From Tetracentron sinense (lineage: Eukaryota; Streptophyta; Magnoliopsida; Trochodendrales; Trochodendraceae), in the NCBI GenBank assembly GCA_015143295.1, contig CM026568.1, forward strand, positions 14,700,607-14,764,606: a DNA stretch of 64,000 nt. The letters run 5' to 3'. The notes below the pieces were generated by a model. That model was not told the DNA's origin. It searched no databases and worked only from the letters and a program-made list of their open reading frames with translations. Shown here one piece after another: positions 22,450-35,057 of this stretch. The translations under genes and the position numbers were made by a program. Within the stretch, counting starts at the first letter, position 1; every line of letters begins with the position of its first letter.

Positions 22450-22483
22450 GTTACACAAAATGCTAGAATTTATGGTAGAAATG
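22450..22483 (+). pseudogene. Short exon-like piece in the Helitron, origin unknown
   Basis: 34 bp (VTQNARIYGRN) between a good acceptor (TTTTATGCAG) and donor (GTATGTTG). No family is recognised and it may not be coding. Confidence 0.3.
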
Positions 22484-23076
22484 GTATGTTGTTTATTTTT
22501 ATTTATTTACTTTTTGTTTTCTGTTGTTACAAAATCAACCTAGATTTCACTTGAATTGAGTATGGCCTAGACAAGACAAATGCCTTAGTAGTCCACAGGA
22601 ATGTTTAAGTAACTTGATTGTGTGCACAAGTTGTTTGCTTCATGCTTCAACTATTTGGTGGTAAATTATGTTTCCCTCAAATATAGTGGCATTACAATTA
22701 GAAGGCTCCATAGGATTACATTCTACATTGCAATCATGAATTTGTTTGTTCCCACCTTACCCCCAAAAGAAGAAATACATTAAAAAAAAAACGAAATTCA
22801 CAGCTCATAGTTACATTGTTAGGTGGAAACATTTTTTTCCATGAACTGGGATCAATACACATGTTAGGCAATGTTTGCTATTTTCCAATGCCATTTATTA
22901 TAGTTGGCATCTCAGTTCTTTTATTGTCGTCAAGGTCCTCTAGACATGTTATCCTATTTCTAAGGTCTTAGTATCGTGTTACTTAACATACGAATTTGTA
23001 CTTAATGCTTACTTACAATCTCTTTAATATCATACACTGTACATTACTCTCTATTTTTAGAACATTAGAAACTTCC

Positions 23077-23202
23077 TTTTTTTTTTTTTTTGGAACTCGG
23101 GGTGTCCCCAACCCTTTGGGTCAGGACTAATCCCCGAGGGTGTGGCGTGAGCCCGCAACCCGCCACACTAGTCCAGGTAAACCCGTGTGGGGCTGGCCCA
23201 AG
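23077..23202 (-). mobile_element. SINE (126 bp) inside the Helitron
   Basis: Read on the minus strand it ends in a poly-A tail (T run at 23077-23091). It is flanked by AGAAACTTCC (23067-23076) and AGAATCTTCC (23203-23212), a 10-bp duplication with one mismatch. It shares GTGGCGGGTTGCGGGCTC, CACCCTCGGGGATTAG and GACCCAAAGGGTT with the SINE at 40375-40520, so both belong to one family, probably Au-SINE-like (from memory). Confidence 0.8.
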
Positions 23203-23596
23203 AGAATCTTCCTTGCTTTTGTATAAACAAATAACATTTAATATATCATTATATTCAGGTGTAGTCATGATTTTGAATAACCTACATTTCTAGGAACTGT
23301 GTCATTCAAGTTGTTGAATTTTTGGGTTGTTTTCAGTCCTTCTATTATTAAATCCTTTACCCTATGTTTGGTTGCTGAGAAAATAGTGAAAACATGGAAA
23401 AGAAAAGAAAAGAAAATTAGACAAGACACAGCCAAGAATTGTATTAGAAATATGAAATTTTATTTTATTTTCTATATTTTCACCTATTTTCTCGGCAACC
23501 AAACATAGCATTAGGGACTGTAAAATCCAGCCTTTATAGGTCTAAATTTCGTGGGCTGATTTGTGGCCCTTTAGATCTCTTGCCCCGCCATCTTAG

Positions 23597-23695
23597 GTAA
23601 TTGAAGTTCTCAACAAAGAAGTACTTGAAGCAGAAGCACAATTTGAGAGACTGGCTGCGTATCAGTACACAAAACAAAGACCGCAATATCTATGA
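23597..23695 (+). pseudogene. Captured terminal exon of an unidentified gene
   Basis: After the acceptor ATCTTAG it reads [20 protein letters not shown], then [12 protein letters not shown] and a stop. It is an open, charged, helix-like C-terminal sequence. It is not part of glutamate dehydrogenase, so the Helitron appears to have sampled more than one gene. The parent gene could not be named. Confidence 0.45.
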
Positions 23696-23961
23696 GTGCA
23701 ATACTTCAAACGTTTCTTCATATAACAATCATATGCCAATTTTCATTGGAAATAGATTTGTTTTCTGAATTATGTAAATCCTATATTATAATTTCTTCAC
23801 ATCCTGTGCAATCGCACGAGGTTTTTGCTAGTATACATATATGCAAATCATGATTTGGGGAGAGATTGTAGCACATGGTTTGGCAATGCAAGACAGTTTA
23901 GGAAACTAACAGTAATGAAATATTGGCACAAGGTTTGAAATCTTCTTTGAGTTGACTATTA

Positions 23962-26900
23962 CACCCCCTCAAGCTGATGGACCGCTCGTGGACGGAAAGC
24001 TTGTCTTGCAAAAATTTGAACCAGTGAGCTGATAGGCCTTTGGTAAAAACATCAGCAACTTGATCTTTTGTTGTGACATATGGAACATCAAGCTCTTTGT
24101 GAATGACTTTTTCACAAATGTAATGATAATCGTAATGATAATCGATTTCTCCGTGCTTTGTACAGGCATGAAATACCGGATTAGAAGCGAGGGATATTGC
24201 ACTAACATTGTCACACCAAATTAAAGGAACAGTAGGCAAGAAGACTTTTAGATCACAAAGTAGCATACTCAACCATGAAATCTCAGCGGTGGTGTTAGCT
24301 AAACAATGGTACTCGGCCTCAATTGAAGAACGGGCGACGGTAGATTGTTTCTTTGCGCTCCATGATATAGGATTAGAGCCAAAATAAATACAATAACCAC
24401 TAGTTGATCGGCGATCAGTTGAATGGCCAGCCCAGTCAGCATCACATTAGGCAACTAGGCGAAGAGGACCACGTTGAAATTGGATGCCAAATTATACTGT
24501 GCCTTTGAGAAAGCATAGGATACGTTTCACAGCAGTCGTGTGAGCAGTAGTAGGAGCGTGCATATATTGGCAAACTTGGTTGACATCAAAAGAGATGTTT
24601 GGGCGGGTTATGGTGAGGTATTGTAACCCCCCAACAATGCGGCGATACTCTGTGGGATCATCGAGGGGATCCCCTATGGTGAGTACCAATTTGACATTTG
24701 AGGTAGTGGGTGATGTGACGGGTTTTGATCCTATTATACCAGTCCGAGTGAGGAGGTCCAACATATATTTGGTTTGAGAGAGAAACATCCCATTTTGATC
24801 ACGATGTACTTCTATACCCAAAAAGTAGTTGAGTGATCCAAGATTTTTCATGGCAAAGTGAAGACCCAATTGTGTGATTAAGTGTAGCACATACTCATGG
24901 TTGCTTTCCGTGATAATGATATCATCCACATAGATTAAGAGGCATGTGATGGTGCCACCTTCATGATGAATAAACAAGGATGTGTCAGCCGTGGAGGCTA
25001 TGAAATCCAATTCCAATAGATGAGATGTGAACTTGTCAAACCAAGCACGAGGGGCTTCACGAAGCCCATAGATGGATTTGTGCATTCGGCAAACATGGTT
25101 GGGAAAGGTAGGATCAACATATCCTTGTGGTTGGACCATGTAGACATCTTCATGTAGGTCTCCATGGAGAAAGGCACTTTCAACATCTAACTGCTGGATT
25201 GCTCAATTGTAGTGAAGAGCAAGGGTAAGAACCACACGAATGGTTGTTTGACAACTGGGCTAAATGTCTCAAAGAAATCGATTCCGGGCTGTTGGTGGAA
25301 CCCCTTTGCAACTAGGCGTGCCTTATATCGTTGAATAGTGCCGTCTGAATTTTGCTTTATTCGGTACACCCACTTGCATCCCACAACATTCAAGTTGGGT
25401 GTATGGGGTACTAACGACCATGTACCACATCGCTGAAGAGTGTTGAACTCATGATCCATTGCTTGCCGCCATTCAACTTGTTTGGATGCCTCCGTAAAGC
25501 ATGTAGGTTCACGCTCTACTACTGTAGTAAGGAGACATGTAGGAATTGGATGATTTGAACCTAAAAGGGCTTTAGTTTTGAAGATATCAGATTCGAAGTG
25601 TGTATTCATGGGGTGAGTATTGGTGGTGGTTGGTTGGATATGAGTTGTGGGGAGTGAAGTGGTAGGTTCATTTGGTGGCAACTCATGAAGTGGGTGCATG
25701 ATGATAGGTGCAATGGATGGAGCAAGGGAAATTGTTGGATGGTTGGTATTGGAAATGGGTGGGTTGTTTTGAACTATTAAAGTGGGTTGATTTGAAGAAC
25801 TTATGGGTTGGGAGGTAAGGTTTGGAAGATTTGAGATGGTTTGGTCTAATGAGGTTACATGGTGAGTGGTTTGTTGGGACAGTGGTTGTTGATGGTCAAG
25901 TTGGGTGTGGTTTGATGTAGGTGTAAGAGATGATGCAGGACACCATATGGGGCTGACTATGTGAGTTGTAGGTATAGTATTATTGTGTTGAAACCAGGCT
26001 GACAATGGGCCAAACACAATCGGGTCCTCCATGCGCGTCGAGGCAGTGAATGTAGATTGTTGAGAATTTACAGATCGTTGACAAAATGGAAATAAGTGTT
26101 CATCAAAGACAATGTGGCGAGATTGATAGACTCGTCCTGTTGACAGATCGAGACATCAATAGCCCTTATGATTAAGACTATAGCCCAGAAACACACATTT
26201 GATTGACCGAAATTCGAGCTTATTACGGGTATAGGGATGGAGCCAAGGATAGCATGCACACCCCCAATACTCGTAAAATGGAATAGTTTGGAGTTTTGTG
26301 AAAGAAAACCTCCCAAGGTGAGATATCAATGAGAACTTTTGTTGGCATTCGATTAATTAGAAAAATGGTTGTGTTAAAGGCTTCAAGCCAATAGGTGGAA
26401 GGCATGTGAGCATGGGCTAAAAGGGTGAGTCCAGTTTCAACAATATGACGGTGTTTTCGCTCGGCCATACCATTTTGTTCGGGTGTATGGGGGCAAGAGA
26501 GTTGATGAGTGATACCATGAGTAGATAGCAAAGAGCTAAATCGAGAACTCATGAACTCTCCACCCCCATCCGAGCGAAAATTTTTGATTTTATGGTCCAA
26601 AAGATTTTCAACAGTAGTTTTGAAGGAATGAAACACATCATAAACATTCGATCGTTGCCGTAAAGGAAACAACCAACAATAATGTGAATAGTCATCAATA
26701 AAAATAATATAATATTTGAAACCACTTATTGATGAAGTAGGAGCTGGTCCCCATACGTCACTATGAACAAGTTCAAGAGGTCTAATAGTAACAGAGCTAG
26801 AAGAAGAAAACAACAATTTCTTACTCTTCCCAAGTTGACATGAATGAAAAATAGAAGAGAGCGTGGAAGGGCCAGAGTGTGGGAGAGCAGACTTGGAGAT

Positions 26901-28306
26901 GATGGTTTGTAGTGTAGGAGTTGAAGGATGTCCAAGCCGTGAGTGCCATAGTAGAGAAGTGACACGTGTGCCAAGAAGTGCCGTAGTTCCAGATTTATTG
27001 ATGTGGTTAAGCGAAATGTGAAATGGATACAATCCACTTTCAATCTGCCCGCGGAAAAGAGTCCTTCCCAATGCTTTGTCCTTCACAATAAAACCATTAG
27101 CATCAAAACAAAAAACACAGTCATTGTCTTTGAAAAATTTATGAACTGAGAGAAGGTTAGTGGAGGCACTAGGGCAATGTAAAATATTGCGTAGATGAAA
27201 GTTGGAGTCTGAAGAATGTAAAGTAGAGGAACCAATGTGGGTGATTGACAAACCTTGGCCATTTCCTACTTGAACTTTATCACCTCCTTGATAATCTGAG
27301 TGAACTGATAAATTTCCCAAGTCTAAAGTGATGTGATGAGTGGCTCCGGTGTCGGTATACCAAGTTTGATTGGTCGGGGGAGATGGAGTAGCAACCATAG
27401 CAGCAAGCTTTTGTGGCGGGGTTCTTCCTTGGTAAGCATAGTTCATTCTGTGGTAACAGTCAATGGCAAGATGTCTAACCCTGTTACAAATTTGACAGGT
27501 GGGTCGATGAGTTTGAGAGCATTGGCCACCAACACGGCCATGTCCACGTCCGTGGGCTCGACCGCGATAATGTCCTCTATGCTGTCCATTCCTTTGAGGC
27601 AACATGTGAGGAGCACAAGCAGCAACAAATGCTGAACTTTGAGATTCTTCAATGCTTAACTCTTCACAAATAAGAAGAGAATGAAGTTCGTCCAATGTGA
27701 TTGGATCGGAGCGCGAGTGAGTGCAAATAGAAGTGTTGAATGGGCAATACGCACTAGGAAGACCATTTAAAGTATGAAGTATGAGATCATCTTCATCAAC
27801 CGGGGCAGCACAAGCAGCGAGTTTGTCTGCCAAAACTTTAATTTGTTGAAAGTAGTCGTGCATAGAGGATGCCCCTTTCTTGACAGATTGAATTTGTTGC
27901 TTAAGTTGCAATATATGAGAGCGAAAGAGGGATGCATACCGTTTTGCAAGAGTATCCCAAACGATTTTGGAGGTGGGTAGTCCAACAACATAAGGAAGGA
28001 TGGCTTCAGATACAGTAGAATTGATCTATGTAAGAAGATTTTGATCTTTAATAACCCACTCCGTGTACTTGCGATTGACGGTAGTGGAGATGTTTCCATC
28101 AGAGTTTTGTAGAAACTGAAGAGGACAGATTGAAGACCCATCTACGAATGGTAGCAGGTTGTGACCTCGTAGGACTGCTAAAAACAGAGGTCTCCAAAGA
28201 TGGTAGTTATTGTGATCTAGTTTAATTGGTACCAAATGTGCAATGCTAGAGAGAACAAATGTGTTTGAAGATGCATTGCCTAGGATGTTGGAGGAAGTTG
28301 TAGCCA
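23962..28306 (-). mobile_element. Interior of the Ale-like copia element
   Basis: Approximate parts on the minus strand: gag at 27.4-28.3 kb, with the CCHC knuckle near 27.5 kb; protease (YTDTGATHHI) near 27.3 kb; the pre-integrase LLWHSRLGHPS motif near 26.9 kb; integrase core at 26.3-26.8 kb (DDYSHY, PEQNGMAERKHR); reverse transcriptase at 24.5-25.4 kb (LLIYVDDIII); RNase H at 24.0-24.4 kb with the end motif VADVFTKGL. A proline/threonine-rich linker sits between integrase and reverse transcriptase. Broken; treated as a fossil. Confidence 0.9.
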
Positions 28307-28544
28307 TAAAACAAGTATATAGAAGTTGTTCTCTTTCTATCCCAACGTGAGAGGAGAGAATCTATTGGTGTCTATTTATAATCTCTATCCATTTGTTACA
28401 ATAGAAAAGGAAATATACATATATGCAAATCATGATTTGGGGAGAGATTGTAGCACACGGTTTGGCAATGCAAGACAGTTTAGGAAACTGACAGTAATGA
28501 AATATTGCCACAAGGTTTGAAGTCTTCTTTGAGTTGACTATTAG
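28307..28544 (-). repeat. 5' LTR (238 bp) with TA...TA ends
   Basis: On the minus strand it runs TAATAGTCAACTC to ACTTGTTTTA, so the ends are TA...TA rather than TG...CA. The flank GGTTC at 28545-28549 repeats at 20261-20265. A TATA-like TTATAAATAGAC lies on the minus strand at about 28370-28380. The gag ATG begins on the last LTR base, leaving no separate leader. Confidence 0.85.
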
Positions 28545-28562
28545 GTTCCTTTTTAGTCCAAG

Positions 28563-28882
28563 CTAAGTATTTTAGAGAAAAGAATCCATAGTACCATTTG
28601 TCGTCCTAGAATTTCTAGGGACATATGTGGCTTTCTTCAGCCTCAGCTGAACTCCATAATGAGGTAGAGACTATACCATTTGATACGGAAAACAACTATG
28701 TTAAAGATGCCAAAGAGTTCCTTGCTTCTCTTTACAAGATCAAATCCTGCAATGGGGCAAACTTAGAAGGGGAATTGACCCAAAAAATAAAGAAAAGTAT
28801 TCCTCCTTTGGACAGAATTACCTGGTCTAGAGCACTAGCTCCCATCTCTTTGGAACAAATCTTTCCAGTTTCCAATGATTAG
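28563..28882 (+). pseudogene. LINE ORF1, C-terminal part
   Basis: An open frame (WLSSASAELHNEVETIPFDT to EQIFPVSND) ends at TAG 28880-28882. The ORF2 start ATG at 28875 overlaps this stop by 8 bp in another frame (AATGATTAG), a compact ORF1/ORF2 junction that suggests termination-coupled restart of translation. The N-terminal part is at 19119-20210. Confidence 0.6.
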
Positions 28883-31800
28883 TATTCTATCTTGGAATAT
28901 TAGAGGTGTTGGCAATTTTGCTTCTAAAGCCAGACTTAAGAAAATAATGGAAATTCACCAAATTTCTATCATTGCCATTATGGAGCCTATGTAGACTTCC
29001 AAAAACTTACTTCCTCTCAGTAAGATGCTTAATAAGACTGGTTATCTAGCCCACCTGAAGATTTGTCTTCTCTGGAAAGATGGTTTGAAGATTTCTCTCT
29101 TTGCTTCTCTAGACCAAGCTTTAATAGTGGATGTGATTTTTCCTGGTATAGAAAAGTTCAGATGTGGTTTTATTTATGCTAAATGCTTGAGAGAAGATAG
29201 ATTGCTTCTATGGAATGATATCTTTTTACTGTTGGCAAACTATAATGGTCCTCTCCTCTTCGCTGGTGATTTTAATGCCATATCTAATTTTGGAGAAAAA
29301 ATGGGTGGAAGGGATCCCAATTTTTGGTCTATGGACGATTTCAATACTTTCACTAATGATATGGGGCTTATAGATGCTGGCTTCACAGGTAACAAATATA
29401 CTTGGTGTAACAATCAAAGGGGCCAAAACAGAATATATGCCAAGTTGGATCGGATACTTTAATGCGGATTGGAGCAATAAATTTCCTTCTTCCCTAGTCA
29501 CTCACTTATCTAGGCTCAATTCGGATCACGCTCCTCTTATCTATAAGTTTGATAATGGTGTTGCTCGAAGCCCTTCTTCTTTCAAATTTCAAAAGATGTG
29601 GGTTTCTCACTCAGATTTCAAAAGGTTAGTAGAAGAATCCTGGTCTTTTCCTATCTATGCTAACCCTATTACTGCTTTCTTTCTAAAACTTAAGAGACTT
29701 AAAACCTCTCTAAAGAATTGGAACAGAGAAATATTTGGAAACCTCTTCAGCACAATAAAGGATTCGGAGGCCAAAATTTGTGAAACATAAATTAATTTGC
29801 AAGAAACTTGGGATAGTAGATTGGAAGAGTCTCTATCTTCTCTCAAGGATAATCTTCAACAGGTTATGATTCATGAAGAAATTTTTTGGAAACAAAAATC
29901 TAGAATTAAATGGCTCAAAGAAGGAGACAACAATGCAAAATTTTTCCACTCAATTGCTAATCAAAGAAGAAAGAAGAATGTTATACATAAAGTGAAGAAT
30001 GATCTGGGTGAATGGATAGAAAATCATCATGACATTGCTAATGAAGCTGTTTCTTTCTTCCAGAATCTTTTAACTACGTCTCAGAATGATATCGATAATG
30101 GCATTCTTGATTATATCCCAAGATTGGTTTCAGATGAGGATAATTGCTATCTTACTTCTTCTCCCTCCTTAGAGGAGGTCAAACAGGTGGTCTTTAGTCT
30201 AGCAGAAGATAATGCTCTAGGGCCAGATGGCTTCAATGGGAATTTTTATCGAGCTTGTTGGGACATCATCCAGAATGATTTGTTTATAGGAGTCCGCCAT
30301 TTTTTCTAAACCTTGTTATGCCTAGGTCAGTTAATGCTACAACTATAGCTTTGATTGCTAAGCGTGAAGATCCATTGACCTTTGCAGATTATCGGCCTAT
30401 TAGCTTATGTAATTTTTTCTATAAAATATTTTCCAGGATATTGGTAGTTGGGCTTGAAATTATTCTTCCCAATATTGTTTATGAAGAACAATTAGGATTT
30501 ATAAAAGGCAGGAACATTACGGATAATATTTCTATTGCTCAAGAAATGGTGAATGAAATAGATAGAAAAACTTTTGGTGGAAACCTTCTCATAAAGCTAG
30601 ATATGGCGAAGGCATATTATCGCATGGATGGAATTTTATTCTTGGTGTTTTGGAAAAGTTTGGTTTTTGTGATAACTTTATTCGTCTTATCCATGGTTGT
30701 ATACAGAATCAAAGCTTCTCCATGATCATAAATGGTTCTCTTTATGGATTCTTCACTATCTCTAGAGGATTAAGACAGGGTGACCCTCTCTCTCCTACTC
30801 TCTTTATATTGGCTGAGGAGGTCCTAAGTAGAGGTCTTAAAGATATTTCTTCTCACCAACTCACTCCTTATAACATTGGGATAAATGGCTTTGCGGTGTC
30901 CCACCTCCTTTTTGTGGATGACTCTCTTATTTTTTGCAATGGTAGCTCTAGAAGCATTAAAAAAAAATCATCTTTCTTTCTAAGTATGGAGAATCTTCTA
31001 GGTAGTTGACTAACAAAGATAAAAGTTCTCTGTATTGCTTGGGAAAGATGCCTTCTGCAAGCAAACGGGGCATTTCTAGAATTCCAGGATTCCAATTTAT
31101 ACATTTTCCCTTTACTTACTTGGGAGTTCTGTTGATAAAGGGAAGGCAAAAAATTATTCACTTTCTCCCTATTGTTGAGAAAATCCAAAGCCGTGTCTCT
31201 GGGTGGTATGGTAAGTTCCTCTTAGCTGGTGGTCGGTTAATGTTGATTGAGTATGTCCTATCTTGTATTCCTGTTCATATCATATCGGCTATCAACGTTC
31301 ATTCTGGTATTGTCTCCAAGATCAACAAGATTATGGCCATATTTTTTTGGAACAATTGGGACTCTCAGAGTTGTCATCATTAGGTGAGTTGGAATATTTG
31401 TGCTTTGCCGACCCTTGAAGGAGGTTTGGGTATTAGATAGATGGAAGATTTTGCTCTGGCTTTTCGAACTAAATAGGCCTGGAAAATTTACTCTTTAGAT
31501 TGCCTTTGGGTTAGATTCTTCAAGGCCAAATTCAGTGCTAACCATGTCTGGAATGCTTTTCCTATTCGGGGATCTTCGAAACTGTGGGCTAATATTTGTG
31601 GAGTATTCCAAGATATGCTTTCCAACACTTCAGTTCTTACTGGAAATGTTTAAAGTCAATTTTCGGTTTGATTGGTGGTACAAGGAGGAAGCATTCATCA
31701 ATTTGACATTGGATAACCCTTTTGACAACCCTATTATTGCTAATATCCTTAATTCAGAAGGTGAATGGGACCTTTCTCAGGTGAGTAATCTGGTTTTTCC

Positions 31801-32146
31801 TGCTACAATTGAAGATATCAAATCTGGAAATTTCTCTACATCAGATGAAGAAGAAAAATTATAGGGAACAAATCTTCTTCTGGTGAATTTATCATTCAGT
31901 CTGCGTGGAATTGTCTGAGGAACTCTAGGACTCCCCTTGATTGGGCTAAATCAGTTTGGAAGCCGATTGTGCCTACCAAAATTCGTGTTTTCAGCTGGAA
32001 GATTATGTATCGAGCAATCTCTACTAATTCGACTATCCAAGCCACATTAGCATCTCTTTGGTTAGCAAATGCGTTTGCTGCAAGACTTTTTGTATAGAAA
32101 GCTCTGATCACATATTCATTACTAGTGAGATTGCTTCGAACTGTAC
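28875..32146 (+). pseudogene. LINE ORF2 (endonuclease, reverse transcriptase), broken
   Basis: Starts MISILSWNIRGVGNFASKAR. The endonuclease shows SWNIRG, IIAIMEP, LLFAGDFNAISN and NSDHAPL, so the expected N, E, D/N and H residues are present. The reverse transcriptase shows DYRPISLCNFFYKIFSRIL, LLIKLDMAKAYYRMDG (the usual AYDR is AYYR), GLRQGDPLSP and LLFVDDSLIF (FVDD rather than the common FADD). The zinc-binding C-terminal domain begins IVPTKIRVFSWKIMYRAIS and ends KCVCCKTFCIESSDHIFI. The frame is broken by a stop after IMEP near 28996 and by shifts or stops near 29.46, 29.79, 30.31, 30.66, 31.0, 31.38 and 31.86 kb. Long inactive. Confidence 0.9.
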
Positions 32147-32681
32147 GGATTTAACAAGTGTACAAGAGATCCTAGCCATCAAACACCCAGGCCACAGGGA
32201 AGAACCCAGGAAAGAGCATAGATGATATTCGCTTAAAAGTGTTTATTTTCACTATTATCTTTTGAGGCGTTGTCAAACTCTAATACGTAAACTTTCAATT
32301 TTACAAACTTTTTTACGTAAGGGTTCCCTCCATTGCATAACATACACATTTCTGGTAAAAATGGTATATTCGCATGAATTTAACATGTTTCTAAAAGTCT
32401 ATATTCAAAGATGTTTTTATGAATTCTCATTACACGCTTTAATGTTTCAGGACCCAAGATTATAAGAAATTCAGGAACCAGGATGCCAAAAGCAACGATT
32501 GAAGCTAAAGGCAATAAGCTGCTTCATCTAGAGACAGGCCAAACATGAGCTGAGCTAGTGACTGAAGAAGGCCAAAGAACCAAATAATACATTTCGTAGA
32601 GAAAGGGACTCAATTAATAAATATTCCCTACAAGACAAAGAAAGTAGCAAGCTTAATTGGCAAAGGCCGGGAGAGATCATG
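32147..32681. other. Intergenic, no gene recognised
   Basis: Sequence between the broken LINE end and the Harbinger element. An acceptor-like AATGTTTCAG at about 32450 precedes a GC-richer stretch that could be a decayed exon, but no protein was recognised. Confidence 0.35.
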
Positions 32682-32917
32682 TTATGGGCCGTTTGTCATC
32701 ATTCTCGTGGAATAATTCCACGTTCCGGAACTACCCGAGGAATGAGAAACGGGTTTGGGTAGGGGATCAAGTTCAACCTAGGTGAGAAATGGGTTCCAGT
32801 GGCACGACTTTTGCGGAACAGAAAAAAAAGCTCCTTAGAACGGCACAACTCTTGAACCTTGTTCCCGATAAAAAAAAAAGCAAACAAGAAGTTTGTGTGC
32901 TGGTGAAGGGAGTAGCA

Positions 32918-33717
32918 AGGATCGATTCTCAATATGTAAAATGCATTTTAAAATGTTCCTAGATAGACATGAACTTCATATGATATGTGGAATGAATTAC
33001 AACAGGTTAGCATTACTTAGAATATTAACGAAACAAATTTTTTCTACTCATTGGACTGCTCTATCTGGAGTGGTCTTAATATGCTTGCTTGTGTGCTCAC
33101 CGTAATGTACCACAATGATCATGGTAAGGGTGTAAGATTCGATGCTGGTCCTTCAGTCCAGTTAGTAGAGCTGAACTAATCGAACTTTCCAAAGTTTGAA
33201 ATACAATATTTAACTTTAGAGAAATGGGGAACAACATAGATGATGCTATTGGTTTTATATGGATGTATTAGAAGGATCGATTCTCAATATGTAAAATGCA
33301 TTTTAAAATGCTCCTAGATAGACATGAACTTTATATGGTATGTGGAATGAATTACAACAGGTTAGCATTACTTAGAATATTAATGAAGCAATTTTTTTTT
33401 CTACTCATTGGACTGCTAAATTTGGAGTGGTCTTAATATGCTTGCTTGTGTGCTCACCGTAATGTATTGCAATGATCATGGTAAGGGTGTAAAATTCGAG
33501 GCTGGTCCTTTTATCCATTTAGCAGAGCTGAACTAACCGAACTTTTCAAAGTTTGAAATACAGTATTTAACTCCAGAGAAATGGGGAACAACATAGATGA
33601 TTCTATTGGTTTTATATGGATGTATTAGAAGGATCAATTCTCAATATGTAAAATGCATTTTAAAATATTCCTAGATAGACATGAACTTCATATGGTATGG
33701 GGAATGAATTACAACAG
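32918..33717. repeat. 356-bp tandem repeat, 2.25 copies, inside the Harbinger element
   Basis: GGATCGATTCTCAATATG-type starts occur near 32919, 33274 and 33631. The first two units are near-complete (355 and 357 bp) and highly similar, the third is only ~88 bp. Units contain TTAGCATTACTTAGAATATT and TGGGGAACAACATAGATGAT. No coding. Confidence 0.9.
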
Positions 33718-33894
33718 AAATACATTTTGTCTTCTACTTTTTGTTTCTAGTTTCTTTCTCTTCTTCTCTAGTTTTTCCTTGCTCTAATTGTTGTAATTGT
33801 AATGGTTAAACATGATGTTATGAAATAGATGAACATATATGGTTTGTTTTCAGAATTTTTTGAAGATACAGATTTGAGATTTTTTTAAATAAGT

Positions 33895-34823
33895 AATGCC
33901 TGACGAGGTTGCAACGTGGAGTGCTAGGGATGAGAAGTTGTTTATAGAACTAATGTTTGACGAGGTTTGCAAGGGCAACCGACCAACTACAACATTCTCA
34001 AAAAAGCATGGAATGATATAAATGGTAAGTTCTTTAAGGAAACGGGTCATAAGTATTCTCATCAACAATTCAAAAACAAGTTCAACAAGTTAAGCCTATA
34101 CTATTGAGAGTTCGCTTTGCGATATCCCCGCAGGGTTTGGTTAGAACCCCGTCTCTAAAACTGTCACGACTCTCGATGACATATGGGAGTCGTATTTACG
34201 AGTATGTGCAATTACTATTTTTTTTTATCAACAAGATAAAAAAAAATGTGCTTCATTAGATGTACACTTAATAATACCCATTGTCGATTGTTTTTAAAAC
34301 AGCAACAACTTGGGGGAAAAATATTCCGTCATAAGGGTGTCCAATGTGGGATTAGCTTGTGACAATATATGGTGACACTATCGCAACGGGTGATAATACG
34401 AGTTCTTCAGCACAAGGTGCAGGTGATACAGACGATAATGAGAATGTTGACGGGATTCCAGAAACTCAAGTAGAGCAATTGGAAGAAGATTTTGATGTTG
34501 ATATGGGGGGAGTTGAACCAACCCAGTTAGGGTACTTCTAGGACTAATACTCCTCGTAGAAAGAAGGTGTTGTTTTAATGAAGGCGTGTAAGGCCTACAC
34601 TACGAGACAACATCGAAGGACAAATAGTTCTAGGTCCGAAGCAAGTGAGGACTCTTTCTCTATTACTCGTTGTTGTGAGGTGTTAGCAACATTAGATGAA
34701 GATCTAAGCGACGAGGCCTACTTGAAGGCAATGAAGATTATCACGTACAATCGTAATTGGAGAGAACTTTTCATGAATATGCCCACAAGCCGGAAACTCC
34801 TCTTACTAAAGAGTTTAGAATGA
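33895..34823 (+). pseudogene. Myb/SANT-like DNA-binding protein remnant
   Basis: The start is MPDEVATWSARDEKLFIELM, then FDEVCKGNRPTTTFSKK. After a one-base shift near 33998 it reads AWNDINGKFFKETGHKYSHQ and QFKNKFNKLSLYY, followed by a stop: the W...N..F...TG..Y...Q.KNK pattern of the plant Myb/SANT-like (Myb_DNA-bind_3) domain. Downstream at 34360-34823 are acidic and serine-rich stretches and a conserved-looking end (CCEVLATLDEDLSDEAYLKA, NWRELFMNMPTSRKLLLLKS), also typical of this family. In Harbinger elements such a protein brings the transposase to DNA. Several breaks; not functional. Confidence 0.7.
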
Positions 34824-35057
34824 CACTCTAGTGCTGAGAAAGCTTATAACTTTTTAGTTGAGATGTTTAAGACTTTGTTACTTTAAAACTTTGTTTGCTA
34901 CTTTAAAACTTAATTTGTTTGCTACTTATTTGCTACTTTAAAACTTTGTTTGCTACATATTATGTTAGTTGTTATTTGAAGATTTCTCTGGTTTGATTTG
35001 CTATTTTGTAATGATGCACCTATAAATATTACTGAAAGTATGGTAGGAGATCACAAA

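Larger units (their letters stand above)
28545..32146 (+). mobile_element. L1-type LINE, downstream part (ORF1 end and ORF2)
   Basis: Continues the LINE after the copia target duplication. It holds the last part of ORF1 and a full-order but broken ORF2. Sequence recognisable as LINE ends near 32146, inside the C-terminal zinc-binding domain. The RNase H region, 3' UTR and A tail expected downstream are absent, so the 3' end has been lost to a later deletion or rearrangement. Confidence 0.8.

Noticed and set aside
28326-28520. Small plus-strand open frame in the copia LTR
   Set aside because: It overlaps the LTR on the antisense strand and is repeated imperfectly in the other LTR without an open frame.
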